From assembly GCA_025357545.1 (NCBI GenBank), contig JANXPB010000166.1:1-37466 (forward strand): a stretch of 37,466 nt of DNA, given 5' to 3'. A model generated the notes under the pieces. The model made no database searches, was not told where the DNA came from, and was given only the letters and a program-made list of their open reading frames with translations. Source of the stretch: Holophagaceae bacterium. GTDB taxonomy: Bacteria; Acidobacteriota; Holophagae; Holophagales; Holophagaceae. A program made the position numbers and the translations under genes. This document shows positions 26,607 through 35,711 of the stretch, piece by piece (position 1 is the stretch's first letter; each line of letters starts with the position of its first letter).

Positions 26607-29174
26607 ATGCTGAGCCGCCTGCTCCGGGCCCTGCTGAAGCTACAGCTGCGGCATCCCCGGCGCATCCTGGCGTGCTCGATGCTGGTAACCGCGCTGCTGG
26701 GCTGGGGCGTGCTGCGGGTGGAACGTCGGTTGGATCTCATGAGCCTGCTGCCAACGGACCATCCGGTGGTGCGCGCCAGCCTCGAGGCCGGCGTGGGCCA
26801 GCAGGAGCTCTTGTGGCTGGTGGCCGAGGGCGATGCGGCGAATCTGGCAGCCCGGGGTGACTGGGCCGAGAGCCTGGTCGGACGCATCCTGGATCGCGGC
26901 ACCCTGCCCTTGAATGGGCTGAACGGCGCGGGCAGGCTCTCGGGGCCCCAGCCTGTGACAGGACCTCAGGGCGTCTCCCTATGGCCGCCCCTCCTGGCCG
27001 CCGGCAGCCTGGTGGATGGGGATGCGGCGGTGGGCCGCCTGGTGACGGAACAGTTCTATGCGCTGGCCCCTGCCCTCCTGGGCGGCCGCCTTGCGCCCCT
27101 GCGCGACCCCGCCGAGGTCAAGCGCCGGCTCCAGGCCACCGCCAAGGCCCTGGCCTCGCCAAGCCCGATGCAGGCCCGCCTCGCCCAGCTCGACCCCTTG
27201 GGCCTGCGCGATCTCATCCCCGCGGACCAGGAGACGCTGCTGCGGGCCACCGCGGCCGGACGGAATTTCCCCTTGCTCATGAGGACCGGCTACCTGGAAA
27301 CCAAGGATGGTCGCTATGTGCTGGTGCCGCTGGTGGTGGACTTCCCCAGCGCCGACGCCAAGGCCACCGCCCGCATCATCCAATGGCTCGGAGGTGGCGC
27401 CCAGGGCGCATTGCCCGCCCCCCGGAATTTCACCGCCATGGCTGCCGTCGAATCCGCCCTCGCCCCCCATGGAGACCGCTCGTTCCCACTGCAAGTCACC
27501 GGCGCCCACGCGGTGGCCTTCTGGGAATCCCAACGTCTTACCAAGGAAGTGCTGTTGAGCCTGTCCCTCAGCTTCTTCCTCATCGGCCTGGTGTATTGGA
27601 TCGGGTTCCGCACGCTTTCGGGTTTCGGCTTCGTGGTGGGGCCTTTGCTCGTCGGCATGGTGTGGGCCCTGGGTTTGGTGGGCTGGGCTTTGGGCGAGCT
27701 GAACATGATGAGCGCAGGCTTCGGTGCGGTGCTGCTGGGCATCGGGGACGATGTGGGGATAATGCTCTTCAGCCGCTATCGCGATGAGCGGCGCGCGGGC
27801 CGGGCCAAGCCCCTGGCGCTGCGGGCGGCCCTGCTGAGCACGGGCCCCGGGGTGGTGGCGGGCTGCCTGGCCACTTCCCTCGCCTTCCTGGCGGGCATCG
27901 TGGCGCCCTTTCCCGGCTTCCGGGATCTAGGCGTCACCGCAGGCCTGGGCCTGCTGGCCTGCCTGCTTTCCAGTTTCCTGTTGCTACCCCCTTTACTGCT
28001 GGCCCTGGACCGGGGCCGGGGCACCTTCGCGCCTGCCGTCCAAGAGCCTGTGCCTCCCCGCCGCCTTTCCCCTTGGAAACCCGTCGTGGCGGTCAGCTTG
28101 CTGGCCTTTGCGCTGCTGGGCACCTATCGGCTCCATTGGGAGGAGGACCTGCGGCGCTTCAGGATCGGCGGCAATCCCGCACTCCTGCTCCAGGAGAGCC
28201 TCGGCAAGGTGCTGGGCTCGAGCCTGCAACCCCTCGCCCTGCAGATCAACCTGGAGGACGCAGCACCGCTGCCCGAAAGGTGGAATCGCGTGACTAAGCT
28301 GGTGGGCCAGGAGGGTATTCCCCTGCCGGCCTGGGAACAGGCCGACCCTGAAATGCGACGGGTGCTGGGCTCGGAAACATGGCGCATGCACACGCTGGAT
28401 TCGGCTTTCCAGGCAGGCCTGGACCCGTCGGCTTTGGAACATCCACTGGCTGCGCTCCGCCGCAGTCTGGAGGATCCCCTCGCGGTGCCCGCTTCCTTGA
28501 TGCAGCTCTTCCCACCCGCCAAAACTTCCCTCGTGAAGGGCCGGTGGACCCTGGCCCAACTTCTCAAACCCAAGTCGGGAGCAGCGCCCGAAGCGCCCAC
28601 GGTCACTCTGCCCATCCGCCTGCCGGAAGACGCCCAGTTGCGCCTGGCGCCCAAGCTGGAACCCGAAGGGGCCCGCCTGGTAGGTACGCGCCCGCTCTTC
28701 ACCGCGGTCAAAGAGGTGGCCCGGCAGGCCGCGCGGGATTGCGTGCTGGTGGCCCTGGCCCTGGTGCTCGCCATGGTGTCTTTTTTCGGCCGCAGCCTCC
28801 GGTTTGTGTTGCTGGCGCTGGTGCCGATCGCTGCAGGCCAGATCGGCCTCCTGGGGATCCTGGCCTGGAGCCATGAGCCCTTCAGTTTCCTCTCGCTCAT
28901 GGCCCTCCCCATCACTTTGGGGGTGAGCGTGGACACAGCGATGAACCTGCTGCACCGGGCCCGCTTGGATGCCGGCGCCGCCGCCAAGGTCGCGCGGGTG
29001 AACGCAGTCTGCGCGGGCACCACCCTGGCGGGGTTCGGTGGCCTCATCTTCAGCAGTTACCGGGGCCTCAGCAGCCTCGGCCTGGCTTGCGTCGGCGGCG
29101 TGGCCATGGCGCTGATCATAACCCAGTGGTTGCTGCCCTGGATGCTGGATAGGTGGCCGCTGCCAGCTCGCTGA
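26607..29174 (+). CDS. MMPL/RND family transporter (HpnN-like)
   Basis: 855 residues with about twelve membrane helices in two repeats. Each repeat is one helix, a large periplasmic loop, then five helices. TM1 is near 19-37, the first loop runs to about 320, and TM2-6 follow. The conserved G-I-G-D-D-V-G-I-M-L-F-S-R-Y-R-D-E of TM4 and the matching L-G-V-S-V-D-T-A-M-N-L-L-H-R of TM10 carry the acidic residues of MMPL proton-driven pumps. Relatives export lipids such as hopanoids or mycolates; the cargo here is not known. The start at 26607 is eight bases after the previous stop. It converges with the hybrid kinase gene, six bases away. Confidence 0.87.
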   Translation: MLSRLLRALLKLQLRHPRRILACSMLVTALLGWGVLRVERRLDLMSLLPTDHPVVRASLEAGVGQQELLWLVAEGDAANLAARGDWAESLVGRILDRGTLPLNGLNGAGRLSGPQPVTGPQGVSLWPPLLAAGSLVDGDAAVGRLVTEQFYALAPALLGGRLAPLRDPAEVKRRLQATAKALASPSPMQARLAQLDPLGLRDLIPADQETLLRATAAGRNFPLLMRTGYLETKDGRYVLVPLVVDFPSADAKATARIIQWLGGGAQGALPAPRNFTAMAAVESALAPHGDRSFPLQVTGAHAVAFWESQRLTKEVLLSLSLSFFLIGLVYWIGFRTLSGFGFVVGPLLVGMVWALGLVGWALGELNMMSAGFGAVLLGIGDDVGIMLFSRYRDERRAGRAKPLALRAALLSTGPGVVAGCLATSLAFLAGIVAPFPGFRDLGVTAGLGLLACLLSSFLLLPPLLLALDRGRGTFAPAVQEPVPPRRLSPWKPVVAVSLLAFALLGTYRLHWEEDLRRFRIGGNPALLLQESLGKVLGSSLQPLALQINLEDAAPLPERWNRVTKLVGQEGIPLPAWEQADPEMRRVLGSETWRMHTLDSAFQAGLDPSALEHPLAALRRSLEDPLAVPASLMQLFPPAKTSLVKGRWTLAQLLKPKSGAAPEAPTVTLPIRLPEDAQLRLAPKLEPEGARLVGTRPLFTAVKEVARQAARDCVLVALALVLAMVSFFGRSLRFVLLALVPIAAGQIGLLGILAWSHEPFSFLSLMALPITLGVSVDTAMNLLHRARLDAGAAAKVARVNAVCAGTTLAGFGGLIFSSYRGLSSLGLACVGGVAMALIITQWLLPWMLDRWPLPAR

Positions 29175-29180
29175 GGGACC

Positions 29181-31970
29181 TCAAGGCCGAGCCTTCTCCA
29201 ACCTGGCCAGTGCCGCATGGAGTCGGCTGATCAGAACGGCCGCTGCATTCCAATCGCCGCTCACGGCGGATTTCTCCAGCCGCTCGGCGGCCTGGGCCAG
29301 CTCATCGGCGCCGACCATCCGGCTGGCGCCCTTGATGCGGTGCGCCTGCCGGGCGAGATCCGGACTGTCCTTGACCGCCTGGGCCCTGGCGACCGCTTCC
29401 AGATCCTTATGGGTGGTCGCGATGAAATCCACCAGGATGCTGGCTTCTCCCTCGGGGCTCCCACTTGCCAGACCGTTCAGGACGTCCTGGTTCAAGGCTC
29501 TGGCCTCCGCCTGGGCCTCCACTGGGTTCCACACAAGGTCAGGGAACCAGGGCCGCAACCTCGCGACCAGCTCCGGAATCGATACCGGTTTGATCAGGCA
29601 GTCGTCCATGCCCGAGTTCAGACAGCGTTGCGGCTCATCCTGCAACGCATTCGCGGTGAGCGCCAGGATGGGAATCCGCCCCATACCCCGTTGGGACTCA
29701 TGGAAGCGGATGGCCGAGGCCAACTGATACCCGTTCATGTGGGGCATGTTGATGTCCGTGAGAATCAGGGAGAAACGCCCGCTCTCCCAGCAATCCAGCG
29801 CCTCTTCTCCATTGGCGGCGGTCTCCACCGCGAAGCCCGCCAGCTCCAGTTGCCGGACTAGGATCTGCCGGTTGATGGGGTGGTCCTCCACGAGCAGGAT
29901 CAGGCTGCCTTCCCGCTCGGCCTCCTCCCCCGTCGGGGCGGTGCGGGGCACACCAACAGCCCGGAAACTGAGATCTTCGGTGGAATCGCCGTCCTGTGCG
30001 CGGCCAATGCCGAACGAGGCGGTGAAGGTCATGGTGGTACCCAGGCCCTCGGTGCTCTCCATGCGGATGCTCCCACCCATGAGCTGCGCCAATCGCAGGC
30101 TGATGGCCAGTCCGAGTCCGGTGCCGCCGAACCGACGGGTGGTCGTGGTCTCCGCCTGCATGAAGGGCCTGAAAAGACTGATCTGATGTTCCTTGGAGAT
30201 TCCGATCCCCGTGTCCTTCACCTGGAAGGCCAAGGTCTGCCGATCGCCGTCCTGATCCAGCATGGAGACCGTCAGGTCCACCGAGCCACGATCGGTGAAC
30301 TTCAGCGAATTGCTCAGGAAATTCCGGAGGATCTCTCCCACCCGCATCCCATCGGCAAGGTGGGCCTCCGCCACCTGCGGATGGACCTTCCAGGTAAGTC
30401 GAAGGCCTCGGACTCCAGCGGTGGAGGCAAGGCCCGAAATCTCCTCCTCCACCAGCCGGCGGAGCGCGACGGTATGGAGGGACAACTCCAGCTTCCCCGA
30501 TTCGATCTTGGAGAAGTCGAGGATGTCTCCGATGATCCGCATCAAGGCGTTGGCCGATTGGCGCAGGATCCCGGTGTAGGCCAGTTGCTCGTCGTTGAGC
30601 GACGTGTGGGACAGGACTTCCAGGGTGCCCAGGATGCCGATGAGGGGCGTCCGTACCTCGTGGGTCATCGTGGCCAGAAAATCGGACTTGGCGCGGTTCG
30701 CCTCCTGGGCCTCCGCCTCCCGGAGCCGGAGTTCCCGCTCCAGGAGTTTCAACAACGTGGGGTCCGTGGCCACACCCATGCGGCCGATTTTGCGACTGTC
30801 GGCATCGTGGACGTCCGAGAGGGCCAGCATCACCGGGATGCGGGTCCCGTCCTTGCGGATGTAGGTCCATTCCCGCGGTTTCGGGGGCGTCTTCTCCCAG
30901 ACGGTGAAGACTTCGAGGCCTGGCTCCACCTGCTCTCCAAGCTGTTCCGTCATCTCAGCGGCGATCGCGGCGATTTCCTGAGGGTCGTGCCACAGCAGCG
31001 GCGTGTGCTGTCCCACCACTTCCGAGGCCTCATAGCCCAGGATGCGTTCTGCGAAGGGATTCATGCCCGTGACGATGCCCTCCAGATCCACCGACACGAT
31101 GGATACCAGGGCCGCGTCGAGGAGGGCCTGCTGGATGCCCTCGTTCCGCCCCAAAGACTCCTTGGCCGTCTGCAGATCCAAAGCGTACCGCTGCACCGCT
31201 TTCCGGATCTGGGCCAACGCTTGCGCCACCTCGCCCAGCTCCCCCCGGGGCGCAGGCGGCAGTGCCGAGGTGAAGTCCATCTTCTCAACAATGCGGGCCG
31301 TGGCCATCAGATCCTCAACCCGCGCCGCGACGTTGCGCGCGATGGCCGCCAACAGAATGAGAAGGGCCAGGAAGAAGCCGGCCACCAACAGGAACCGCGC
31401 GTTCCTAAGGCTTGAGAGCGTGGCCGTGCGGTCCAGATTGGCCGCCTCGAGATGCTGCAGCTGCGCCGTGGCCAGGGAATCCACCCGCCGTGTGGCTGCG
31501 TACAAAGCCGGATAAAGGTCGTGGTCCGCCAGGTGTCCAACGGCGGCGGCATCCCCCGCCCCCAGGGCCGCCTCCAGTCCATCGAGTGCCTGGTCGGCCC
31601 GTTGCTTGGCGCGTTCCGCGTCAGCGTACAGGGCAGCCAAGCCAGGATCGATGCCCACCCCTTGCAGGCCCGCCCAGGCCTGCTGAATCTGGGTCCGGCG
31701 CTGCCGCACGGAGTCAAGGCCCTCAGGCAAGGTGGTGAACCCATGCCGCACCTGGTAGACCTCATGCACCAGGTCTGCGGAATAGATGCCCGAGAGGGTT
31801 CTCATCTGCTCCTGCAGCCCCATCGCGGTTTGGTAGGCGCGCAGGTTTTGATCCGCCACCCTAAACACGCGCAGCGTGATTGGCATGGCTGCCACACCCG
31901 CCGTCAGGAGCAGCAGCACCACCAGCACCAGCTGGTTCCGGATGCTTAGGCGATCGAGAAAAGCCTTCAT
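29181..31970 (-). CDS. hybrid sensor histidine kinase/response regulator with HPt domain
   Basis: 929 residues. Two membrane helices (13-30 and 191-211) flank a helical periplasmic sensor domain. A HAMP-like linker (212-265), a PAS domain (280-405), then HisKA with His437 in M-T-H-E-V-R-T-P follow. The HATPase domain (545-655) shows N-S-L-K-F-T, D-T-G-I-G-I-S and G-G-T-G-L-G-L. A REC domain (688-808) has Asp739 and Lys794, and an HPt domain carries His877 in A-H-R-I-K-G-A-S. This is a complete four-step phosphorelay of BvgS/ArcB type up to the HPt. No partner response regulator is adjacent. ATG at 31970 has AAGGA upstream; a TATAAA box lies further up on this strand. Confidence 0.96.
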   Translation of the reverse strand: MKAFLDRLSIRNQLVLVVLLLLTAGVAAMPITLRVFRVADQNLRAYQTAMGLQEQMRTLSGIYSADLVHEVYQVRHGFTTLPEGLDSVRQRRTQIQQAWAGLQGVGIDPGLAALYADAERAKQRADQALDGLEAALGAGDAAAVGHLADHDLYPALYAATRRVDSLATAQLQHLEAANLDRTATLSSLRNARFLLVAGFFLALLILLAAIARNVAARVEDLMATARIVEKMDFTSALPPAPRGELGEVAQALAQIRKAVQRYALDLQTAKESLGRNEGIQQALLDAALVSIVSVDLEGIVTGMNPFAERILGYEASEVVGQHTPLLWHDPQEIAAIAAEMTEQLGEQVEPGLEVFTVWEKTPPKPREWTYIRKDGTRIPVMLALSDVHDADSRKIGRMGVATDPTLLKLLERELRLREAEAQEANRAKSDFLATMTHEVRTPLIGILGTLEVLSHTSLNDEQLAYTGILRQSANALMRIIGDILDFSKIESGKLELSLHTVALRRLVEEEISGLASTAGVRGLRLTWKVHPQVAEAHLADGMRVGEILRNFLSNSLKFTDRGSVDLTVSMLDQDGDRQTLAFQVKDTGIGISKEHQISLFRPFMQAETTTTRRFGGTGLGLAISLRLAQLMGGSIRMESTEGLGTTMTFTASFGIGRAQDGDSTEDLSFRAVGVPRTAPTGEEAEREGSLILLVEDHPINRQILVRQLELAGFAVETAANGEEALDCWESGRFSLILTDINMPHMNGYQLASAIRFHESQRGMGRIPILALTANALQDEPQRCLNSGMDDCLIKPVSIPELVARLRPWFPDLVWNPVEAQAEARALNQDVLNGLASGSPEGEASILVDFIATTHKDLEAVARAQAVKDSPDLARQAHRIKGASRMVGADELAQAAERLEKSAVSGDWNAAAVLISRLHAALARLEKARP

Positions 31971-32073
31971 GGGTTTCCTTGGTGGTCCAACACACTGGCG
32001 CTTCCCCTCGCCCGCATGCCCAGGGATTTTATAGCCTTATCCTAGCCACAAGGAGCGTAGGCAGGAGCTGCCC

Positions 32074-32175
32074 ATGGACCCGAACACCCACGACCGTCGC
32101 CGTGGCATCCCACCTCCGCCAGGTACACCAAGCCTTCTTCCCCGATTCCGAGCACTCGACCCAAGGACCCCATGA
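32074..32175 (+). CDS. 33-residue proline-rich upstream ORF
   Basis: ATG at 32074 with a strong AGGAG seven bases upstream opens a 33-codon frame whose TGA overlaps the ATG of the MidA-family gene (ATGA at 32172-32175). The peptide is basic and proline-rich, with Arg-Arg-Arg-Gly-Ile followed by four consecutive prolines. The ribosome site sits in a small hairpin GGCAG-GAG-CTGCC (about 32060-32072). It may be a leader peptide coupling translation to the next gene; the Pro run could pause ribosomes in an EF-P-dependent way. Function is inference, and it could be fortuitous. Confidence 0.4.
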   Translation: MDPNTHDRRRGIPPPPGTPSLLPRFRALDPRTP

Positions 32176-33248
32176 CGCCTCTCGATGACCAGATCCGCAC
32201 CGCTTTGTTGCAGGGTCCCCTCCCGGCAGCCGAAATCATGGCGCTGGCGCTCTATGCTCCCCAGCACGGGTACTACCGCCAAGCTGCTGGACCCTGGGGG
32301 TTCGCTGGCAAGGACTATTACACGGCATTGGATCTCGGCCCCCTGCTGGGACAAACCCTGGCCTTGCGCCTGGAAAGAGTTTGGCAGGACTTGGGGCGCC
32401 CGGCGGCCTTCACCGTGCTCGAAGCCGGGGCCGGGCGGGGCTGGCTGGGACGGGACATTCTCCAGGCCGCCACCGACCCTTTCGCGCAGGCGCTGCGGTA
32501 TCTCCACCGGGACGACAATCCGGCGGCACGCGGGGCCGCGGCAGAAGCCCTGGCGCCCTATATCGCCGACGGCCGGGTGGAGTTCCTGCCGGAATCCGAG
32601 CCCATCGCGCCCTTCGTGGGCGCAGTCCTGAGCAATGAGCTCTTCGATGCTCTGCCCGCCCAACCATGGCGTTGGGACGGTGAGCGATGGGTGCAAGAAG
32701 TGCTCACAGCTACAGGACCCCAGTGGCAGGCCCATGAGGACCCGGAAAGTGCCGCTTGGTTCTCGGCCCAGAGCGATGGCCTGGAACAAGGGGACGGCAG
32801 CGTGTGGTGCGCGGCGCTCCCGGCGGTGGCCTCGACCCTGGCCGGAGCGCTCCAGGCGGGGCTGTTCCTCACCATCGACTACGGCGAACCCGCCGCGCAG
32901 CTGCTGGCCAAAAGCGCGGATCTACGCCGCTACCAAGGCCACACCGTGGATGGCCGGTGGTGGGAAGAGCTGGGTGCCTGCGATCTCACCGCGGATGTCG
33001 ATTTCACAAGGCTCGTGAACATACTGGAAGACTCCGGCCTCCAGAATGTCGCCCACCAGCACCTGAGCAAGTGGGTCCGGACCCACGCCCCCCTGGTCCA
33101 ATGGGAAGCCCAATGGCAGGAACTCGACACCGCCACCCGCCTCAAACGCATGGAGAATCTGTTGCAGCTCACCATGCCCGGCCTGATGGGCGAGCGCTTC
33201 CGCGTGCTGGAAGGGTGGAAGGGTGCCGGAAGCGGGCCCAAACCATGA
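32172..33248 (+). CDS. MidA/NDUFAF7-family SAM-dependent methyltransferase (DUF185)
   Basis: 358 residues, usual length. The N-terminal block E-I-M-A-L-A-L-Y-A-P-Q-H-G-Y-Y and D-Y-Y-T-A-L-D-L-G-P-L-L-G is the family signature. The SAM motif I is V-L-E-A-G-A-G-R-G (about 82-90), and the active-site region N-E-L-F-D-A-L-P-A (about 155) is conserved. In mitochondria the family member NDUFAF7 dimethylates an arginine of complex I subunit NDUFS2; bacterial substrates are mostly untested. An AAGGA lies upstream of the ATG. Its stop overlaps the DoxX-like start (ATGA). Confidence 0.9.
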   Translation: MTPLDDQIRTALLQGPLPAAEIMALALYAPQHGYYRQAAGPWGFAGKDYYTALDLGPLLGQTLALRLERVWQDLGRPAAFTVLEAGAGRGWLGRDILQAATDPFAQALRYLHRDDNPAARGAAAEALAPYIADGRVEFLPESEPIAPFVGAVLSNELFDALPAQPWRWDGERWVQEVLTATGPQWQAHEDPESAAWFSAQSDGLEQGDGSVWCAALPAVASTLAGALQAGLFLTIDYGEPAAQLLAKSADLRRYQGHTVDGRWWEELGACDLTADVDFTRLVNILEDSGLQNVAHQHLSKWVRTHAPLVQWEAQWQELDTATRLKRMENLLQLTMPGLMGERFRVLEGWKGAGSGPKP

Positions 33249-33667
33249 GATGCCCAAAATTCCACGCGGCGTGGTTGCGGTGGGTCATCGCCTCGGTCTG
33301 GCTCTTCCATGGGTTGTTCAGTAAGGTGCTCGATGGCATTCCGCGGCACCGGCAAATCGTGGCGCGGGTCGTGGGGAATGAGTGGGCCCTGGCGGTCACC
33401 CTTGCGGTGGGTGGAGTGGAGATCCTGATTGGGATTTGGGTACTCAGCCGGCGCTCCCCCCGAGCGTGCGCCGCCGCCCAGACTGCTCTGCTGGCAGCCA
33501 TGAATTTTCTGGAGCTCTGGCTTGCGCGGGATTTGCTCCTGGCTCCATTCGCCATGGTGGTGGCGAATCTTCTGTTCCTCGCCATCGGCTGGACCCTGGC
33601 ATTGCAAGCCAACGAGTCCGCCAAGCTTGGTCACGAATCTGGCCCATCACCTTCCAAAGGGACCTAG
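33245..33667 (+). CDS. DoxX-like family membrane protein
   Basis: 140 residues with four membrane segments. The N-terminus W-L-R-W-V-I-A-S-V-W-L-F-H-G-L-F-S-K-V-L, then P-R-H-R-Q-I-V-A-R-V-V-G, fits the DoxX_3 branch of the DoxX superfamily. The ATG overlaps the stop of the MidA-family gene, which decides the start against a much longer open frame beginning inside that gene. The following gene starts directly after its TAG. The molecular role of this branch is not known; DoxX relatives interact with quinone or redox systems in some bacteria. Confidence 0.8.
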   Translation: MRCPKFHAAWLRWVIASVWLFHGLFSKVLDGIPRHRQIVARVVGNEWALAVTLAVGGVEILIGIWVLSRRSPRACAAAQTALLAAMNFLELWLARDLLLAPFAMVVANLLFLAIGWTLALQANESAKLGHESGPSPSKGT

Positions 33668-34441
33668 ATGCTCGCCTCGATCCAGCGCCACCCCGTGCCC
33701 ATCGAAGCCTTCTTCCGGTATTCGCTGGTGCTCACTTACGCTTTTCCCGAAGCTGTCCTCAAGCCCCTGCTGCCATCAGGCCTGATGCTGGATACCTATG
33801 AGGGTGATGGATTCCTCGCGATTGCCTTGGTCCAAACAGAACAGTTGAGGCCCGCAGGCCTACCGGCCTTCCTCGGACGGAATTTCTTTCTTTCGGGGTA
33901 CCGGATCTTCTGCCGATTCCAGCGCACGGATGGAAAGGTCTTACGCGGGTTGCGGATCTTGCGCAGCGATACGGATAGCGGATTGATGGCGTTCGTCGGA
34001 AACCTACTCACCCATTACCACTACCGGAAGTGCCTCGTCGAGACGCGGCGGACCCAAACCGAGCTGGCGATCAACATCCGCACGCCCCGCGGCGAAGCAG
34101 ACTTGTCCTTGTTCGCAGATCTTGGTTCGATCCTCAATTCGCCCCCTGCGGGCTCGCCATTTCCTGACCTGCCCACCGCCCGGCATTTTGCAGGACCCCT
34201 GCCCTACACTTTCGATTTCGAACCCGAGTCAGGGTCCATGGTCATCATCGAAGGCGTCCGCCAACACTGGCTGCCAAAGCCGATCTCGGTTCGCGTGGAC
34301 CACTGTGGCTTCCTGGACCGGCCTCCCTTCCAAGGAACAGTGCCGCGCTTGGCCAACTCCTTTCTCGTCGAAAATGTCCCATATCGATGGAAACGCGGCG
34401 TGCTCGAGCACCTGACGCCTGGGATCCAGGGAGCTTCGTGA
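33668..34441 (+). CDS. DUF2071 (YqjF-like) protein
   Basis: 257 residues. The family layout is visible: L-V-L-T-Y-A-F-P-E and L-L-P-S-G-L-M-L-D near the N-terminus, G-F-L-A-I-A-L-V, and a later V-D-H-C-G-F-L motif. The DUF2071 fold resembles acetoacetate decarboxylase, but a catalytic role has not been shown. No signal peptide or membrane segment is seen. It starts immediately after the DoxX-like stop and its own stop overlaps the next start by one base (TGATG), so it belongs to one translationally coupled operon. Confidence 0.82.
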   Translation: MLASIQRHPVPIEAFFRYSLVLTYAFPEAVLKPLLPSGLMLDTYEGDGFLAIALVQTEQLRPAGLPAFLGRNFFLSGYRIFCRFQRTDGKVLRGLRILRSDTDSGLMAFVGNLLTHYHYRKCLVETRRTQTELAINIRTPRGEADLSLFADLGSILNSPPAGSPFPDLPTARHFAGPLPYTFDFEPESGSMVIIEGVRQHWLPKPISVRVDHCGFLDRPPFQGTVPRLANSFLVENVPYRWKRGVLEHLTPGIQGAS

Positions 34442-35211
34442 TGGCGCCCATCCCGCCCAAACGCGACCCCTTTCACGGCGTCGGGCAGATCGTCCGGTTC
34501 AATTGGCCCTGGTATGCCCTCGCTGCGGCTGGAAATCTCATCACGATACCGGCTCTGAGGGTCGGCCTGATTCGGCAACCCCTCTCGATGTGGATCATCT
34601 TATGCGTGGGCCTCGCGGATTTTTGGCTGCTCGCATCCTTGGCCGTTTCGAACTACATTTACGACCACTCCAGCGTCGCGCGGTCAGGTTGGTTGGACGA
34701 TCTGCCACGAGGAACCATTCAAGAGGCCGCCACCTTCCATGCGGGACAGGATGAGGCCTCCCAGGGGGTGGCGCAGCGGTTCCCAGGGTCGGTGCTGCAT
34801 GTTTTCGATTTCTTCGATCCCCAGCTCAATACCGAACCGTCCATTGTCCGCGCACGCCGGTCTGCCCAGGTTGCTGAAGGAACCATTCCGGTCACCCTAG
34901 CGGCGATCCCTCTCGAAGATGCGCGCCTTGACTTGGCCTGCGTGGTGTTCGCGGCCCATGAGATCCGCAGAGCAGATGACCGGGCGGTTTTCTTCAGTGA
35001 GGTACGCCGTGTGCTGCGCTCCGATGGACGCGTGATCGTGGTGGAGCATCTGCGGGATGGCTGGAATGGGTTGGCCTATGGGCCCGGAGCCTTTCATTTC
35101 CTGCCCCGCCGAGCTTGGTTGGATGCTTTCACCTCCTCAGGACTGTTCCTGGAGCGGGAACTTCCCTGCACCCCTTTTGTCAGAGTCTTTCATCTCAAGA
35201 GGGGACAATGA
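34441..35211 (+). CDS. membrane-anchored methyltransferase-like protein with degenerate SAM motif
   Basis: 256 residues. Two membrane helices (about 22-39 and 49-68) come first, followed by a class I methyltransferase-like domain. The late motifs are typical (A-A-I-P-L-E-D-A-R-L-D-L-A-C-V-V-F-A-A-H-E-I, F-F-S-E-V-R-R-V-L-R-S-D-G-R-V-I-V-V-E-H). Motif I, normally a Gly-rich loop after the first strand, reads V-L-H-V-F-D-F-F (118-125) with no glycines, so SAM binding is doubtful. The start at 34441 overlaps the DUF2071 stop. It may be an inactive or structurally adapted relative. The stop overlaps the next start (ATGA). Confidence 0.72.
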   Translation: MAPIPPKRDPFHGVGQIVRFNWPWYALAAAGNLITIPALRVGLIRQPLSMWIILCVGLADFWLLASLAVSNYIYDHSSVARSGWLDDLPRGTIQEAATFHAGQDEASQGVAQRFPGSVLHVFDFFDPQLNTEPSIVRARRSAQVAEGTIPVTLAAIPLEDARLDLACVVFAAHEIRRADDRAVFFSEVRRVLRSDGRVIVVEHLRDGWNGLAYGPGAFHFLPRRAWLDAFTSSGLFLERELPCTPFVRVFHLKRGQ

Positions 35212-35636
35212 ATCCAGTCTTCCACCTGCGCCTCGCCGGCGGGCTTCTGATTTTCCTGGCGGCGATGCATCTATTCCTGCCACGCCGGTTCCATTGGCGG
35301 GAGGAGTTGGGTCGGCTCTCGCTTTTTAATCGGCAAGTGTTTTATGTGCACACATTTTTCATCTGTTTGGTGCTGGTCATGATGGGCGCACTCTCGGCCT
35401 TCGCGGCCGACAGCCTGATGCAACCCACCCACCTCGGCTGCCTGGTTCTCGGGGCTTTTGCCGTGTTCTGGCTGATTCGTTTGGCTGTCCAACTATTCGT
35501 GTTCGACCCGAGATTGTGGCGGGGCCAGCGGTTCAACACCGCGATGCATTGTCTGCTGACCTTGCTCTGGACTTACTTCACGACCGTCTATGCTGGGGCT
35601 GCCTGGCTGCAATCCCAGGGCCTCGCGGCTCGATGA
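35208..35636 (+). CDS. small four-helix membrane protein of unknown function
   Basis: 142 residues with four predicted membrane helices (about 8-24, 45-66, 76-98 and 112-130). It has His and Trp residues at helix ends (A-M-H-L-F-L-P, Y-V-H-T-F-F-I, M-H-C-L-L-T). A cytochrome-like role is imaginable from the paired His, but no family was recognised. The ATG overlaps the stop of the methyltransferase-like gene, choosing this start over an upstream in-frame ATG at 35115. It is the last gene of the 32074-35636 operon. Confidence 0.7.
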   Translation: MNPVFHLRLAGGLLIFLAAMHLFLPRRFHWREELGRLSLFNRQVFYVHTFFICLVLVMMGALSAFAADSLMQPTHLGCLVLGAFAVFWLIRLAVQLFVFDPRLWRGQRFNTAMHCLLTLLWTYFTTVYAGAAWLQSQGLAAR

Positions 35637-35711
35637 AGGCTGTTTTGAGAGGCCGCGGAGCCAGGTCCATTCGCCACGCAGCCGGGTCCAGAAACCATTG
35701 GACAGGTTTGC

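Noticed and set aside
29172-29183. Small palindrome TGAGG-GA-CCTCA over the MMPL stop codon
   Set aside because: Arms of five bases with no usable loop and no T run; too weak to call a terminator.
35637-35711. Terminator between the convergent small membrane protein and lipoprotein genes
   Set aside because: Only a 5-bp GTCCA/TGGAC stem with an 8-base loop is visible and no T run, so not called.
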